Source: an uncultured Oscillospiraceae bacterium (GTDB taxonomy: Bacteria > Bacillota > Clostridia > Oscillospirales > JAAYXM01). Taken from it: 37,165 nt of DNA. Shown here piece after piece: positions 15,191 to 24,227 of this stretch (position 1 is the stretch's first letter; the number at the start of each line of letters is the position of its first letter). The position numbers and the translations under genes are program-made. The notes beneath the pieces are model-generated. The model worked only from the letters and a program-made list of their open reading frames with translations. It made no database searches and had not been told where the DNA came from. The stretch covers positions 1 to 37,165 of the forward strand of contig CAKSEF010000012.1 in NCBI GenBank assembly GCA_934446465.1, read 5' to 3'.

Positions 15191-16555
15191 ATGTTTGATA
15201 CGCTCTTTGAATTAAACCGCGCGATAAACCGTGCAGTGTGGGGAACGCCGATGCTCATTCTCCTAATCGGCACGGGAATATATCTGAGCATAAGGCTTCG
15301 CTTTTTGCAGGTGCTTAGTCTGCGCACATGGATGAGAGAAACATTCGGTTCGCTGTTCGGAAAACGGAAAGAACAGACAAACGGAATATCTCCGTTCCGT
15401 GCAGTGTCGTCGGCGCTCGCCTCGTCAATCGGCACGGGAAATATAATCGGGGTGGCGACCGCAATTTCCGCAGGCGGAGCGGGCGCGGTTTTTTGGATAT
15501 GGGTGTCCGCACTCTTCGGAATGGCGACAAAGTATACCGAAATATTTCTTGCCGTCAAGTTCCGCAATCGCGGAGAAAACGGTTACTACGGCGGGCCTAT
15601 GTATTATATAGAAAAAGGACTCGGCAGGAGCTGGAAACCGCTTGCGTGCGTGTTTGCCTTTTCTGCATCGCTTGCGTGCCTCGGCATGGGCGGAATGAAT
15701 CAGTCAAACGCGATAGCAAGCGTCATAAGCTACGGAACAGGCATTCCGCCGTGGTGCGTCGGAGCGGTTACCGCGGTGATATGTCTCATAGCCGTTTCGG
15801 GCGGGATATCGCGGGTTTCCGCGTTTGCCGAAAAAATAGTTCCTTTTATGTCGGTATTCTATGTCCTCGGCGGTATAGCCGTAATCTTTATTTCCCCGTC
15901 ATCTGCGCTGCGCGCGATGAGGAATATTTTCGTCTGCGCGTTTGCGCCGAAAGCGGTGTACGGTGCGGCGGCTGGCGAAATGGCACGGCGTGCGCTGCGG
16001 TTCGGCGTTGCGCGCGGAGTTTTCTCAAACGAGGCAGGTCTCGGCAGTGCGCCGATAGTACACAGCGCCGCCGACGCAAAAAGTCCGTCGGCACAGGGAT
16101 ATTGGGGAATATTCGAGGTGTTCGTTGATACTATCGTCATATGCTCGGTAACGGCAATAACGATACTTGGCGCAGGATTTTATGACGGCGGCGCGGACGC
16201 TCCCGAACTTGTGATTATGTCGTTTTCAAAATTTTTCGGAAGCTTCGGCGGAGCGTTCGTAGGTGCGGCAACCGTATTATTTTCGCTGACAACGATTCTC
16301 GGCTGGTCATATTACGGAGAGCAGTGCGCCGATTATCTCATCGGCGGAAAAGGAAGGACGGTAACGATTTATAGGGCGCTTTTCGTCATGTCGGTATTCC
16401 TCGGCGCAATTTTCCCGGTAAAGAGTGTGTGGGAGATTGCGGACACGTTCAACGGAATAATGATGCTTCCTAACCTGATAGCCGTGCTTTTGCTGTCGGG
16501 CTGTGTGATAAAAGAAACGGCAGACGGAAGAAAAGCTTCCGTCCGCCGCAGATAG
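15191..16555 (+). CDS. Alanine/glycine:cation symporter (AGCS family)
   Basis: A 454-residue inner-membrane transporter of the AGCS family, which imports alanine or glycine with sodium. It has about eleven hydrophobic segments and the family signatures: GTPMLILLIGTGIYLS near 17, SSALASSIGTGNIIGVA near 75-92, GGPMYYIEKGLG near 135, and FSNEAGLGSAPI near 280. The ATG at 15191 follows AACGGAGGA. It diverges from the deacetylase-like gene; TTGAAC at 15111 with TAATAC at 15134 is the best promoter candidate but is weak. It converges with the HAD gene with only 3 bp between the stop codons. The specific amino acid carried cannot be told from sequence. Confidence 0.93.
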   Translation: MFDTLFELNRAINRAVWGTPMLILLIGTGIYLSIRLRFLQVLSLRTWMRETFGSLFGKRKEQTNGISPFRAVSSALASSIGTGNIIGVATAISAGGAGAVFWIWVSALFGMATKYTEIFLAVKFRNRGENGYYGGPMYYIEKGLGRSWKPLACVFAFSASLACLGMGGMNQSNAIASVISYGTGIPPWCVGAVTAVICLIAVSGGISRVSAFAEKIVPFMSVFYVLGGIAVIFISPSSALRAMRNIFVCAFAPKAVYGAAAGEMARRALRFGVARGVFSNEAGLGSAPIVHSAADAKSPSAQGYWGIFEVFVDTIVICSVTAITILGAGFYDGGADAPELVIMSFSKFFGSFGGAFVGAATVLFSLTTILGWSYYGEQCADYLIGGKGRTVTIYRALFVMSVFLGAIFPVKSVWEIADTFNGIMMLPNLIAVLLLSGCVIKETADGRKASVRRR

Positions 16556-16558
16556 GCA

Positions 16559-17236
16559 TTAGAGCAGTTCGCGCAGACTTTTTATTTCGTATGTAGGGCG
16601 GACATCCGATGTATTTTCTTTGCCCGACGGATTATACCAGCAGGTATCCACTCCGGCATTTATTCCGCCGAGAATGTCTGAGGAAAGAGAGTCCCCGATA
16701 ACGACGGCGCGCCCGCGCGGCGGGTTTCCGAGCTTTTCAAACACGCGGTCGAAATATTCCGCCGTCGGCTTTTGCGCGCCGATTGCCGATGCTGTGAAAA
16801 TACCTGAAAAGAACGGGCGCAGCGGGCTTGAGTTATATCGCTTAATCTGCACGCTCTCCGTGCCGTTTGTGATAATATACAGAGTATAACGCTTTGACAG
16901 CACCTTGCATACCTCAAACGAATCGGGAAAGGGCGAACATTGATTGCCGAGCGCCTCGACATACAGTTCGTTTATGAGAACGGGTGAGATGTTCTTGCCG
17001 ACAGCATCAAAAAATCGGACAAACCGCTCGACAAGCGGACCTTTTTCGTGCTTAACTCCCTTTTCAAACTCTTTCCAGATATCATCGTTTATTTTTGTAT
17101 AAACCGCAAGCTCCTCGGGGGTGAGAACCTCACCGACCGATGAAAATGCCGAGTTCAGGGCTGCTTTTTCATGGATAGAGTGGTCATAAAGTGTGTTGTC
17201 GGAATCAAACAGCAATATATCGTATTTTGAAAGCAT
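16559..17236 (-). CDS. YjjG/YfnB-type HAD family noncanonical nucleotidase
   Basis: The 225-residue HAD hydrolase has motif I FDSDNTLYD (Asp11, Asp13), motif II ITNGTE, the lysine motif GAQKP, and motif IV VIGDSLSSDI. This is the pattern of the YjjG group that dephosphorylates pyrimidine and noncanonical nucleoside monophosphates. The ATG at 17236 has AGGAGA 6-7 nt upstream; a longer reading to 17389 lies wholly within rodA. It is separated from rodA by 14 nt, so it is the second gene of that operon. The substrate is inferred from the family. Confidence 0.9.
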   Translation of the reverse strand: MLSKYDILLFDSDNTLYDHSIHEKAALNSAFSSVGEVLTPEELAVYTKINDDIWKEFEKGVKHEKGPLVERFVRFFDAVGKNISPVLINELYVEALGNQCSPFPDSFEVCKVLSKRYTLYIITNGTESVQIKRYNSSPLRPFFSGIFTASAIGAQKPTAEYFDRVFEKLGNPPRGRAVVIGDSLSSDILGGINAGVDTCWYNPSGKENTSDVRPTYEIKSLRELL

Positions 17237-17250
17237 ATTTAAGTCTCCTG

Positions 17251-18375
17251 CTATGAAAGTCTGTCGGGGAGCGCACGCATACGCGCCGAGCTTATAAGCC
17301 CGAGCGCCATATAAACCGAGAGCACGCTCGAACCTCCGTAAGAGAAAAGCGGAAGCGTGAGCCCGATAACGGGCAGAAGCCCCGTGCACATACCGATGTT
17401 TTCAATTGTCTGAAAAATGAGCATTGCGGAAACTCCGCCGCATATTATATACGATGAAAATGAAGATGAGCGCATAGTAACCTGTATGCACCGCGCGATT
17501 ATAATACCGAGCAGAACTATAATTGCGGCACATCCGAGAAGTCCGAGCTCTTCGCCCGCGACGGCAAAGATGAAGTCCGTATGCTTCTCGGGGAGGTATC
17601 CGAGCTGGGTCTGGGTACCGTTGCCGAGCCCGCGCCCGAAGAGCTGACCCGAGCCGATGGCTATTTTACTCTGTATCGCGTGGTATCCGCGTCCGAGCGC
17701 GTCAAGCTCGGGGTTGAATACAACGAGAATACGCTTTTTTTGGTCGGGACGCAGAACGAATTTCCAAATGAACGGAGATGAAACGGCAAGCGCCGCGGCG
17801 GCACCCGCAAACCAGCGGAGCTTAATCCCGCCGAGGAACATCATGACGGCAAAGATAACCGCGAACATGAGCACCGAGCCCAAGTCCTTTGATACGATGA
17901 GAAGGAGAGATATGGGAATCAGTGCGTGAACACACATGGTAAGTATGCCGAGCGGGGTGGAAAACTTGGCACCGAGATGCTCGGCGTGCCCGGCGAATGC
18001 GGCGATGAAAAGAATTTTCCCAATCTCGGCGGGCTGTATTCCGACACTGCCGAAACGAATCCACGCCTTGTTTCCCGTAGTCCCTTCGCCTGTTCCGAAG
18101 AAATACAGAAGAACAATCAGTGCAATGTTTGCAAGGTAGGCATACTTCCACCAAGAGCTTATCGAGTCGAGGTCGAGCCATGAGAGAACGAGATATATTA
18201 TAACGCCGACAAGCGTGGCGGCAATTTGAATTTTAATATAATTTCCGCGCGCCATACTGCTTGTCGCGCTTGATATGAGCACCATGCCGAAAACGGACGC
18301 CGTAAGCGCCGCGGCAAGGAGCTTTGTGTCAATCTGTTTAAAAAAGAGCCGAAGCCCGCGCCAAAATGCAGCCAT
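17251..18375 (-). CDS. rodA: Peptidoglycan glycosyltransferase RodA (SEDS family)
   Basis: RodA polymerises glycan strands for lateral wall growth together with a class B penicillin-binding protein and the MreB machinery. The 374-residue protein has ten hydrophobic segments and the SEDS blocks GNKAWIRFGSVGIQPAEIGKI, SKDLGSVLMF, GRGLGNGTQTQLGYLPEKHTDFIFAVAGEELG and LPLFSYGGSS. The GIQPAE and SKDLG forms point to RodA rather than FtsW or SpoVE. The ATG at 18375 follows GGAGGCG; a TTG at 18390 overlaps this ribosome-binding site and is rejected. No mreBCD or pbp gene is adjacent; the only operon partner is the HAD phosphatase. Confidence 0.93.
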   Translation of the reverse strand: MAAFWRGLRLFFKQIDTKLLAAALTASVFGMVLISSATSSMARGNYIKIQIAATLVGVIIYLVLSWLDLDSISSWWKYAYLANIALIVLLYFFGTGEGTTGNKAWIRFGSVGIQPAEIGKILFIAAFAGHAEHLGAKFSTPLGILTMCVHALIPISLLLIVSKDLGSVLMFAVIFAVMMFLGGIKLRWFAGAAAALAVSSPFIWKFVLRPDQKKRILVVFNPELDALGRGYHAIQSKIAIGSGQLFGRGLGNGTQTQLGYLPEKHTDFIFAVAGEELGLLGCAAIIVLLGIIIARCIQVTMRSSSFSSYIICGGVSAMLIFQTIENIGMCTGLLPVIGLTLPLFSYGGSSVLSVYMALGLISSARMRALPDRLS

Positions 18376-18398
18376 AAAAATCGCCTCCAATCTATATT

Positions 18399-18427
18399 AT
18401 ATTACCATCTATCGCGCAAAACGTCAA
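18399..18427 (-). promoter_or_regulatory. Promoter of rodA
   Basis: On the minus strand, TTGACG (18422-18427), a 17-bp spacer and TAATAT (18399-18404). A TATAAT slightly downstream would require a 20-bp spacer. Confidence 0.5.
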
Positions 18428-18456
18428 AGCTTTTCGGAAAAAATTCACATATTAAA

Positions 18457-18485
18457 TAGACATGTCAAAATCTTTGTGGTATACT
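18457..18485 (+). promoter_or_regulatory. Sigma-A promoter of gdpP
   Basis: TAGACA (18457-18462), a 17-bp spacer and TATACT (18480-18485) with an extended TGG directly before the -10. It lies back to back with the rodA promoter. Confidence 0.7.
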
Positions 18486-18532
18486 GTACTTTATAGAAAT
18501 TTTCTTTTTTCGCCGTAAGGAGGAATTTTCAC

Positions 18533-20512
18533 ATGAACAAACGCTTTATGAAGGCACCGGAGCCGAGGTTCTGGACATGCTTCGTATTGCTTCTTATATT
18601 TTCGGCAGTAACGCTTATGTTCGATTTTCGCGTAGCAGCGGCGGAGTTTGCCGTGTGCATTGCCGCAGGGGGCGCATGTATAGTCTCAAAAGCGCGCAAT
18701 GAGCGTGAAATGACGGAATTTGCGGGCGGGCTTGTGAACGATATAAGCCTTGCAAACAAAGACGCCATGCTTAATTTCTCGATGTCTGCGGCGGTTATTG
18801 AATCGGATACGAATGAAATCGTTTGGGGAAATCCCGCATTTGCGGATATGGTACGCGCAAAGGACGGTATTTTCGGCAAGAGGTTTTATGACCTTGTTCC
18901 GGATTTTGACATGAGCTGGGTAATGGAAGGCAAAACCGAATGCCCGCACGAGGTGAGCCTTAACGACAAGGTCTACCGCGTATACGGAAGCATGGCGCGA
19001 AACGAAGTTTTCGGGGACGACGGCTCGCTAATAACGCTCTATTGGCTTGATGTTTCGGACTATTCAAAGTCCATTGCGGAGTTTGAAAGCTCCCGGCAGA
19101 CAGTCGCGGTTATAATGATAGACAACTACGAAGAAATAATGAACGGACTCGACGACTCCGAGCGTTCGGAAATAATTGCGGCGGCGGATAAAAAGCTCGC
19201 CGGCTGGGTGAACCGCTCAAACGGCATTTTCATCAAATACGAACGCGATAAATACCTGTTTGTGTTTGAGGAAAGATACCTCGCCGATTACGTCGGCGAA
19301 AAGTTCTCAATACTCGATTCGGTAAGAGAAATAGAGAGCAAAAACGGAATTAAGGTAACGCTCAGCATCGGTATCGGCAAGGACGGTCAGACATTCAACG
19401 AAAGCCTTAAAAACGCGCGCCTTGCGATAGATATGGCGCTTTCCCGCGGCGGCGACCAGGCGATTATACGGAATAAGTTCAATTTTGAACCGTTCGGCGG
19501 GCGTTCGCAGGAGCTTGAGAAGAGAACAAAGGTTAAGTCGCGTGTTATGGCAACGGCTCTTGCGGAGCTGATTAAAGACAGCACGGGCGTAATTGTAATG
19601 GGGCATAAGAATGCCGACTGCGACAGTCTCGGCGCGGCGGTCGGAATAACGTGCATAGCCCGGAAGATGGGCAAGCGCGCAAACATAGTCATGTCCACGA
19701 AAAGCAGTGCGGACAATATGATGGAGAAACTCCGCACGGTAAAGGAATATGAAGACGTATTTATAAGCGCGGAGGACGCGATAATCGAGGCAGACAGCGG
19801 AACGCTTATTGTCGTTGTCGACACCAACAGACGCTCCGGGGTAGAGGCCGAGGCGCTTCTCGAGTCTGCCAATAAGATTGCGGTTATAGACCACCACAGG
19901 CGGGGATCGGACTATATAAACGATGCTGTCTTGAATTTTCATGAGCCGTATGCGTCAAGCACGTGCGAGCTGATTGCGGAACTTATGCAGTATATAGTCG
20001 AAACGCGTGATGTGCTGAACTGCGAGGCGGAAGTAATTCTTTCGGGAATTGTTATAGACACTAAAAAATTCACGATGAAAACAGGCGTAAGAACATTTGA
20101 GGCGGCGGCATATCTCCGCCGTGCGGGCGCGGACACGACAGAGCTCAAGCGCATACTTCAGGACGATATCGGAACGTATGTCAAGCGCGCGGAAATGGTC
20201 AAGCTTGCCAGAATGTATCATGAAAATATAGCGATAGTCGAGTACAACGGCCAAAGCACGCGCTCAACCGCGGCGCAGGCGGCAGATGAACTGCTGACAA
20301 TACGGGGAGTTCAGGCGTCGTTTGTGCTGTACCGCGAACAGGACGGAATAAACATCTCGGCCCGTTCGCTCGGCGAAATAAATGTACAGGTAATTCTTGA
20401 AAAGCTCGGGGGCGGCGGCCACTTTGAGACGGCGGGCGCTCAGGTGAAGAATAAGAAAATGGAAGAAGTATCAAAGGAGCTCATGGCTGCAATAGACGAT
20501 GTGCTAGGATAG
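18533..20512 (+). CDS. gdpP: Cyclic-di-AMP phosphodiesterase GdpP
   Basis: GdpP hydrolyses c-di-AMP to pApA at the membrane, tuning potassium, osmotic and cell-wall homeostasis. The 659-residue protein has the family order: two N-terminal membrane segments (about 13-29 and 34-50), a PAS domain (about 75-165), a degenerate GGDEF domain (about 175-305), and DHH-DHHA1. DHH motifs are complete: HKNADCDSLG (His358, Asp362, Asp364), VVDTNR (Asp430), DHH (453-455) and the terminal GGGGHFETAG (626-635), so it should be active. The start follows AAGGAGGAA. The order gdpP-rplI-dnaB is that of B. subtilis yybT-rplI-dnaC. Confidence 0.96.
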   Translation: MNKRFMKAPEPRFWTCFVLLLIFSAVTLMFDFRVAAAEFAVCIAAGGACIVSKARNEREMTEFAGGLVNDISLANKDAMLNFSMSAAVIESDTNEIVWGNPAFADMVRAKDGIFGKRFYDLVPDFDMSWVMEGKTECPHEVSLNDKVYRVYGSMARNEVFGDDGSLITLYWLDVSDYSKSIAEFESSRQTVAVIMIDNYEEIMNGLDDSERSEIIAAADKKLAGWVNRSNGIFIKYERDKYLFVFEERYLADYVGEKFSILDSVREIESKNGIKVTLSIGIGKDGQTFNESLKNARLAIDMALSRGGDQAIIRNKFNFEPFGGRSQELEKRTKVKSRVMATALAELIKDSTGVIVMGHKNADCDSLGAAVGITCIARKMGKRANIVMSTKSSADNMMEKLRTVKEYEDVFISAEDAIIEADSGTLIVVVDTNRRSGVEAEALLESANKIAVIDHHRRGSDYINDAVLNFHEPYASSTCELIAELMQYIVETRDVLNCEAEVILSGIVIDTKKFTMKTGVRTFEAAAYLRRAGADTTELKRILQDDIGTYVKRAEMVKLARMYHENIAIVEYNGQSTRSTAAQAADELLTIRGVQASFVLYREQDGINISARSLGEINVQVILEKLGGGGHFETAGAQVKNKKMEEVSKELMAAIDDVLG

Positions 20513-20529
20513 AACGGAGGTAATACAAA

Positions 20530-20976
20530 ATGAAGGTAATTTTGAACGCGGACGTAAAGGGAAAAGGCAAGAAAGGGCAGATAGTCAATGTGTCCGACGG
20601 ATACGCAAGAAACTTCCTCTTCCCGAAAAACCTGGCAAAGGAAGCAACTGCGGATAATCTGAACGTGGCAAAACAGCAGGAGGCGGCAAACCTCGCGAGA
20701 ATCAAGCGCGAACGCGAAGCGGCACTTGCCCTTGCGGACAAGCTCAAGTCGCTCAAGGCGGAGGTATCTGCGAAGGCGGGGTCAAACGGCAGACTATTCG
20801 GCTCGGTTACAACGGCGGACATATCAGACGCTCTGAAAAGTCAGCATGGAATAGAAATTGACAAACATAAAATAGTGCTTTCCGACAATATCAAACAGTT
20901 CGGAACATATGAGGTTAAGGTAAAGCTTTACAACGAGGTCGGCGGAACGCTTTCGGTAGTTGTTAAAGAGGCTTAA
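20530..20976 (+). CDS. rplI: 50S ribosomal protein bL9
   Basis: A 148-residue protein of standard bL9 length. It opens with MKVILNADVKGKGKKGQIV, has the signature SDGYARNFLFPK, a long connecting helix (about 45-80) and the C-terminal rRNA-binding domain. It follows gdpP by 17 nt, with GGAGG at 20516-20520, and precedes dnaB in the conserved cluster. Confidence 0.97.
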   Translation: MKVILNADVKGKGKKGQIVNVSDGYARNFLFPKNLAKEATADNLNVAKQQEAANLARIKREREAALALADKLKSLKAEVSAKAGSNGRLFGSVTTADISDALKSQHGIEIDKHKIVLSDNIKQFGTYEVKVKLYNEVGGTLSVVVKEA

Positions 20977-21000
20977 ATGCCTCCGAAGGGAGAGTTTTTC

Positions 21001-22314
21001 ATGGATGAGCTTATAGGAGCGAGACTTCCGCACAGCGTTGAGGCAGAGCAATCGGTTCTCGGCTCAATGCTCCTTGACGCGCGCTGCATCCCCGAGGTTA
21101 TGGAGCACCTGCGGACCGACGACTTCTATGTTTCACAGCACCGGGCAATATTTGAAACCGTGCAGACAATGTTCACCCTGAATGAAACGGTTGACGCAGT
21201 AACTGTTCTTGACAAAATGGAGGTTCGCGGTGTTCTCGATGCGGGCGGAGGCAGGAGCTATATTCTTAAGCTTCTCGACATAACTCCTACGGCGGTAAAC
21301 GTAGCGCAGTATATAAAGATAGTCCGCGATAAGGCGCTTCTGCGCAATCTCGACGAAACAACAGCGGAAATTCACGAGGTAATATCTTCCGGAGAAGGCA
21401 CGGCAGATGAGGTCGTCGAGCTTGCGGAGCAGAAAATATATGAGATACGCAGTGATAAGAAAAGCAAAGGCGTTGCCCCGATACGCGATGTCCTTGAAAG
21501 CACTTATGCACGTCTCGGCGAGCTTGCAAAGAATGCGGGAAAGCTCCCCGGCGTGCCGACGGGATTTTCAACAGTCGATACATTCCTTTCGGGACTTAAC
21601 GATTCCGACCTGATAATACTTGCGGCAAACACGGGTGTCGGTAAGACGAGCTTTGCACTCAATATCTGCGCAAACGCCGCAAAGGCGTCAAATAAAGCCG
21701 TCGTGGTATTTTCGCTGGAAATGTCAAACGAACAGCTTGCGCTCAGGCTCATTTCCTCTGAGGCTCTGGTCGATTCAAAGAAGCTGAGAACGGGGCTTCT
21801 TAATGAGGATGAGTGGGTTTCCATAGCTCATGCGTCGGAAAATCTTGCGAATACGAAGATATATCTTGCCGATTCTACGGGCGTAACGGTCAATGAAATG
21901 AAGGCCAAATGCCGTCGTCTCGGTGAGGATATAGGACTTGTTATAATAGACTATCTCCAGCTCGTGCAGTCGGGAATAAGAAGCGATAACCGCGCAGCCG
22001 AGGTAGCCGCAATATCGCGTGCGCTGAAAATAATGGCAAAGGATTTGAATGTGCCGATACTGTGCCTTTCCCAGCTCTCGCGCGACAGCGATAAAAAAGA
22101 ACGCCGTCCGAGGCTCTCCGACCTTCGTGAATCGGGTGCGATTGAGCAGGATGCGGACGTAGTTATGATTCTTTACAGGGAAAATCCCGAAACACCGGAA
22201 ACGGTAAAGGTACTCATTGAAAAAAACCGCCACGGAAGCACGGGCGAGATAGATTTGCACTGGAACGGAATGTACACAAAGTTCACTTCCATTGATAAAA
22301 CATATGGTCAGTAA
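21001..22314 (+). CDS. dnaB: Replicative DNA helicase DnaB
   Basis: The 437-residue hexameric helicase unwinds DNA at the replication fork (DnaC in B. subtilis naming). The N-terminal domain (about 1-110, LPHSVEAEQSVLGSML) precedes a RecA-like domain with Walker A TGVGKTSF (Lys215, Thr216), a Walker B-type LVIIDYLQLV, LSQLSRD and DLRESGAIEQDADVV. No intein interrupts it. The ATG at 21001 follows AAGGGAGA; an ATG at 20977 directly follows the rplI stop and has no ribosome-binding site. The tilS start lies inside its 3' end. Confidence 0.96.
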   Translation: MDELIGARLPHSVEAEQSVLGSMLLDARCIPEVMEHLRTDDFYVSQHRAIFETVQTMFTLNETVDAVTVLDKMEVRGVLDAGGGRSYILKLLDITPTAVNVAQYIKIVRDKALLRNLDETTAEIHEVISSGEGTADEVVELAEQKIYEIRSDKKSKGVAPIRDVLESTYARLGELAKNAGKLPGVPTGFSTVDTFLSGLNDSDLIILAANTGVGKTSFALNICANAAKASNKAVVVFSLEMSNEQLALRLISSEALVDSKKLRTGLLNEDEWVSIAHASENLANTKIYLADSTGVTVNEMKAKCRRLGEDIGLVIIDYLQLVQSGIRSDNRAAEVAAISRALKIMAKDLNVPILCLSQLSRDSDKKERRPRLSDLRESGAIEQDADVVMILYRENPETPETVKVLIEKNRHGSTGEIDLHWNGMYTKFTSIDKTYGQ

Positions 22315-23653
22315 GTTATTAAAAACAATAGAAGAAAATGCCATGATTTCGCACGGCGAGCGCGTAATGTGCGCGGTTTCGGGCGGGATTGACTCCGTTG
22401 TGCTTCTTCATGTGATGCTTGCGCTGAAGGAGCGTCTCGGAATCGAGGTATGCGCGGCGCATTTAAACCATATGCTCCGCGGAAAAGATTCTGACGGCGA
22501 CGAGGAATTTGTCCGAATGCTCTGTGAAAGGCTCGGGGTTCCGTTAGTGAGCGAGTGCGCGGACGTTGCGCAGTATGCGGAAAAATGCGGGAAATCGACA
22601 GAGCTTTCCGCACGCGAGGTGCGTTATGACTTTTTAAGGCGTGCGTCAAAAAAGCTCAACGCCGATAAAATCGCCACGGCGCATAACGCAAACGACAACC
22701 TTGAAACGATGCTCCTGAATATCGCCCGCGGGAGCGGGAGCGATGGTTTGTGCGGTATTCCGCCGAAGAGAGGAAACATAATACGTCCAATGATATCGGT
22801 ATCACGGACGGAAATTGAAAAATATGCGGAAGATAACGGACTTTCACACAGAGTGGACAGAACCAACGACGAGTCGGTATATTCGAGAAATAATATCCGC
22901 CACAATGCGATACCCGCGCTCCTTTATGCAAACGGCGGTGCGGTGGAAAATGCTTTACGAACGGCAAGACTCCTGCGCGCGGAGACCGATTTTTTGAGAA
23001 AAAGCGCGCTTTCCGAGCTCGCAAGGCTCGATAAATACGGAAACGGCATGATAAAATGCTCAGAGCTCCTCGGGGTAGACGATGCGCTGTTCGGCAGGAT
23101 TGCTGAGCTTTTGGCAAAAAAGGCTGCGGGAAGCGAAGAATATACTCTCGAGTTCAAGCATATTTCAGAAGTGAGAAAGCTTGCGGAGACGGCGGACCCG
23201 TCGGCGGTCATCAATCTCCCCCGAGGGGTAACGGCGCGCCGTGAATACGGGTTTATAATCTTTGAAAAACAGGGTAAAAACGAGACTCCGGCTCCGAAAA
23301 TGCTTTCCGAGGGTGAGACATCTTTCGGAAGATACACCATAAAAATGAAAAAAATATGCGATTGCGGAAAAATTCATAATTCCGTAAATACTTTTTGCAT
23401 TTCTTGTGATAGAATACAGGATGGTATCACAGTAAGAGGCAGAAAAACGGGGGATTGCATAAAGCTTCGCGGCAGACCTCGAAAAAGTCTCAAAAGGCTG
23501 TTTATAGATGAAAAGATTCCGCGTAATATGCGCGATTTTATTCCCGTGCTGTGCAGCGGCGAAAATGTCGCGGCGGTTTTTGGATTCGGAGTCGATGAAG
23601 AATATGAAGCACGGTCAGGCACGGCATTTTTTATAGAGATGAACAACATTTAA
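22304..23653 (+). CDS. tilS: tRNA(Ile)-lysidine synthetase
   Basis: TilS converts C34 of the CAU anticodon of tRNA-Ile2 to lysidine using ATP and lysine, changing decoding from AUG to AUA; the gene is normally essential. The 449-residue protein has the PP-loop SGGIDS (26-31), the NHMLRGKDSDGDEEFV block near 61-76, and the C-terminal TilS domain with a TVRGRKTGDCIKLRG segment. The start (ATG 22304) lies inside dnaB and lacks a clear Shine-Dalgarno sequence, so translation is probably coupled. tilS-hpt-ftsH matches the B. subtilis order. Confidence 0.94.
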   Translation: MVSKLLKTIEENAMISHGERVMCAVSGGIDSVVLLHVMLALKERLGIEVCAAHLNHMLRGKDSDGDEEFVRMLCERLGVPLVSECADVAQYAEKCGKSTELSAREVRYDFLRRASKKLNADKIATAHNANDNLETMLLNIARGSGSDGLCGIPPKRGNIIRPMISVSRTEIEKYAEDNGLSHRVDRTNDESVYSRNNIRHNAIPALLYANGGAVENALRTARLLRAETDFLRKSALSELARLDKYGNGMIKCSELLGVDDALFGRIAELLAKKAAGSEEYTLEFKHISEVRKLAETADPSAVINLPRGVTARREYGFIIFEKQGKNETPAPKMLSEGETSFGRYTIKMKKICDCGKIHNSVNTFCISCDRIQDGITVRGRKTGDCIKLRGRPRKSLKRLFIDEKIPRNMRDFIPVLCSGENVAAVFGFGVDEEYEARSGTAFFIEMNNI

Positions 23654-23667
23654 GGGTGTGTGGGATT

Positions 23668-24207
23668 TTGAATAACGATGTGGAAAGAATACTGTTTACA
23701 AAGGAACAGCTTGCCGAAAAGGTAAAGCTTTTGGCGAATGAGTTAAAGCATGAATATGAGGGAAAAAATCCGCTTATATTATGTATATTGAAGGGTTCTC
23801 TCATCTTTACCGCCGACCTTATGAGAGAACTCGATTTTCCGTGTACGGTTGATTTTATGCAGGCATCTTCATACGGCAGCGGTGCGGAAACGTCGGGAAT
23901 GCTCAAAATCAAGAAGGATATCGATGAGGATATAAAGGGCAGACACGTAATAATAGTTGAGGATATCCTTGATACGGGCGTTACGCTCGCAAGGCTGATG
24001 GACGTATTGAAGAACAGAGGAGCGGCTTCGCTTTCGCTCTGTGTTCTCCTCAACAAGCCGGCAAGGCGGACTGAGCGGGTGTCGGCGGATTATATCGGAT
24101 TTGATATAGAAAATGAGTTTGTAGTCGGCTACGGACTTGATTATAACGAAAAATACAGGAATTTGCCGTATGTAGGAATCCTGAAACGGGAGATTTACGA
24201 GAAATAA
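23668..24207 (+). CDS. hpt: Hypoxanthine phosphoribosyltransferase
   Basis: Hpt salvages hypoxanthine and guanine by transferring ribose-5-phosphate from PRPP. The 179-residue product matches B. subtilis HprT in length and motifs: LKGSLIFTADLMREL, DFMQASSYG, the PRPP loop VEDILDTGVTL (about 97-107) and VGYGLDYNEKYRNLPYVG. The TTG at 23668 is the preferred start, about 9 nt after GGGTG; a GTG at 23656 overlaps that site. It sits 14 nt after tilS and 20 nt before ftsH. Confidence 0.94.
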   Translation: MNNDVERILFTKEQLAEKVKLLANELKHEYEGKNPLILCILKGSLIFTADLMRELDFPCTVDFMQASSYGSGAETSGMLKIKKDIDEDIKGRHVIIVEDILDTGVTLARLMDVLKNRGAASLSLCVLLNKPARRTERVSADYIGFDIENEFVVGYGLDYNEKYRNLPYVGILKREIYEK

Positions 24208-24227
24208 TTCAGTGAGGAAGTGAAATC

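Noticed and set aside
16523..16551. Hairpin GACGGAAG / CTTCCGTC at the end of the AGCS gene
   Set aside because: It lies within the coding sequence and lacks a T-run on either side, so I do not call it a terminator. The convergent ends are only 3 bp apart.
19307..19942. 211-residue minus-strand frame
   Set aside because: It is a shadow of gdpP, whose DHH motifs are intact on the plus strand.
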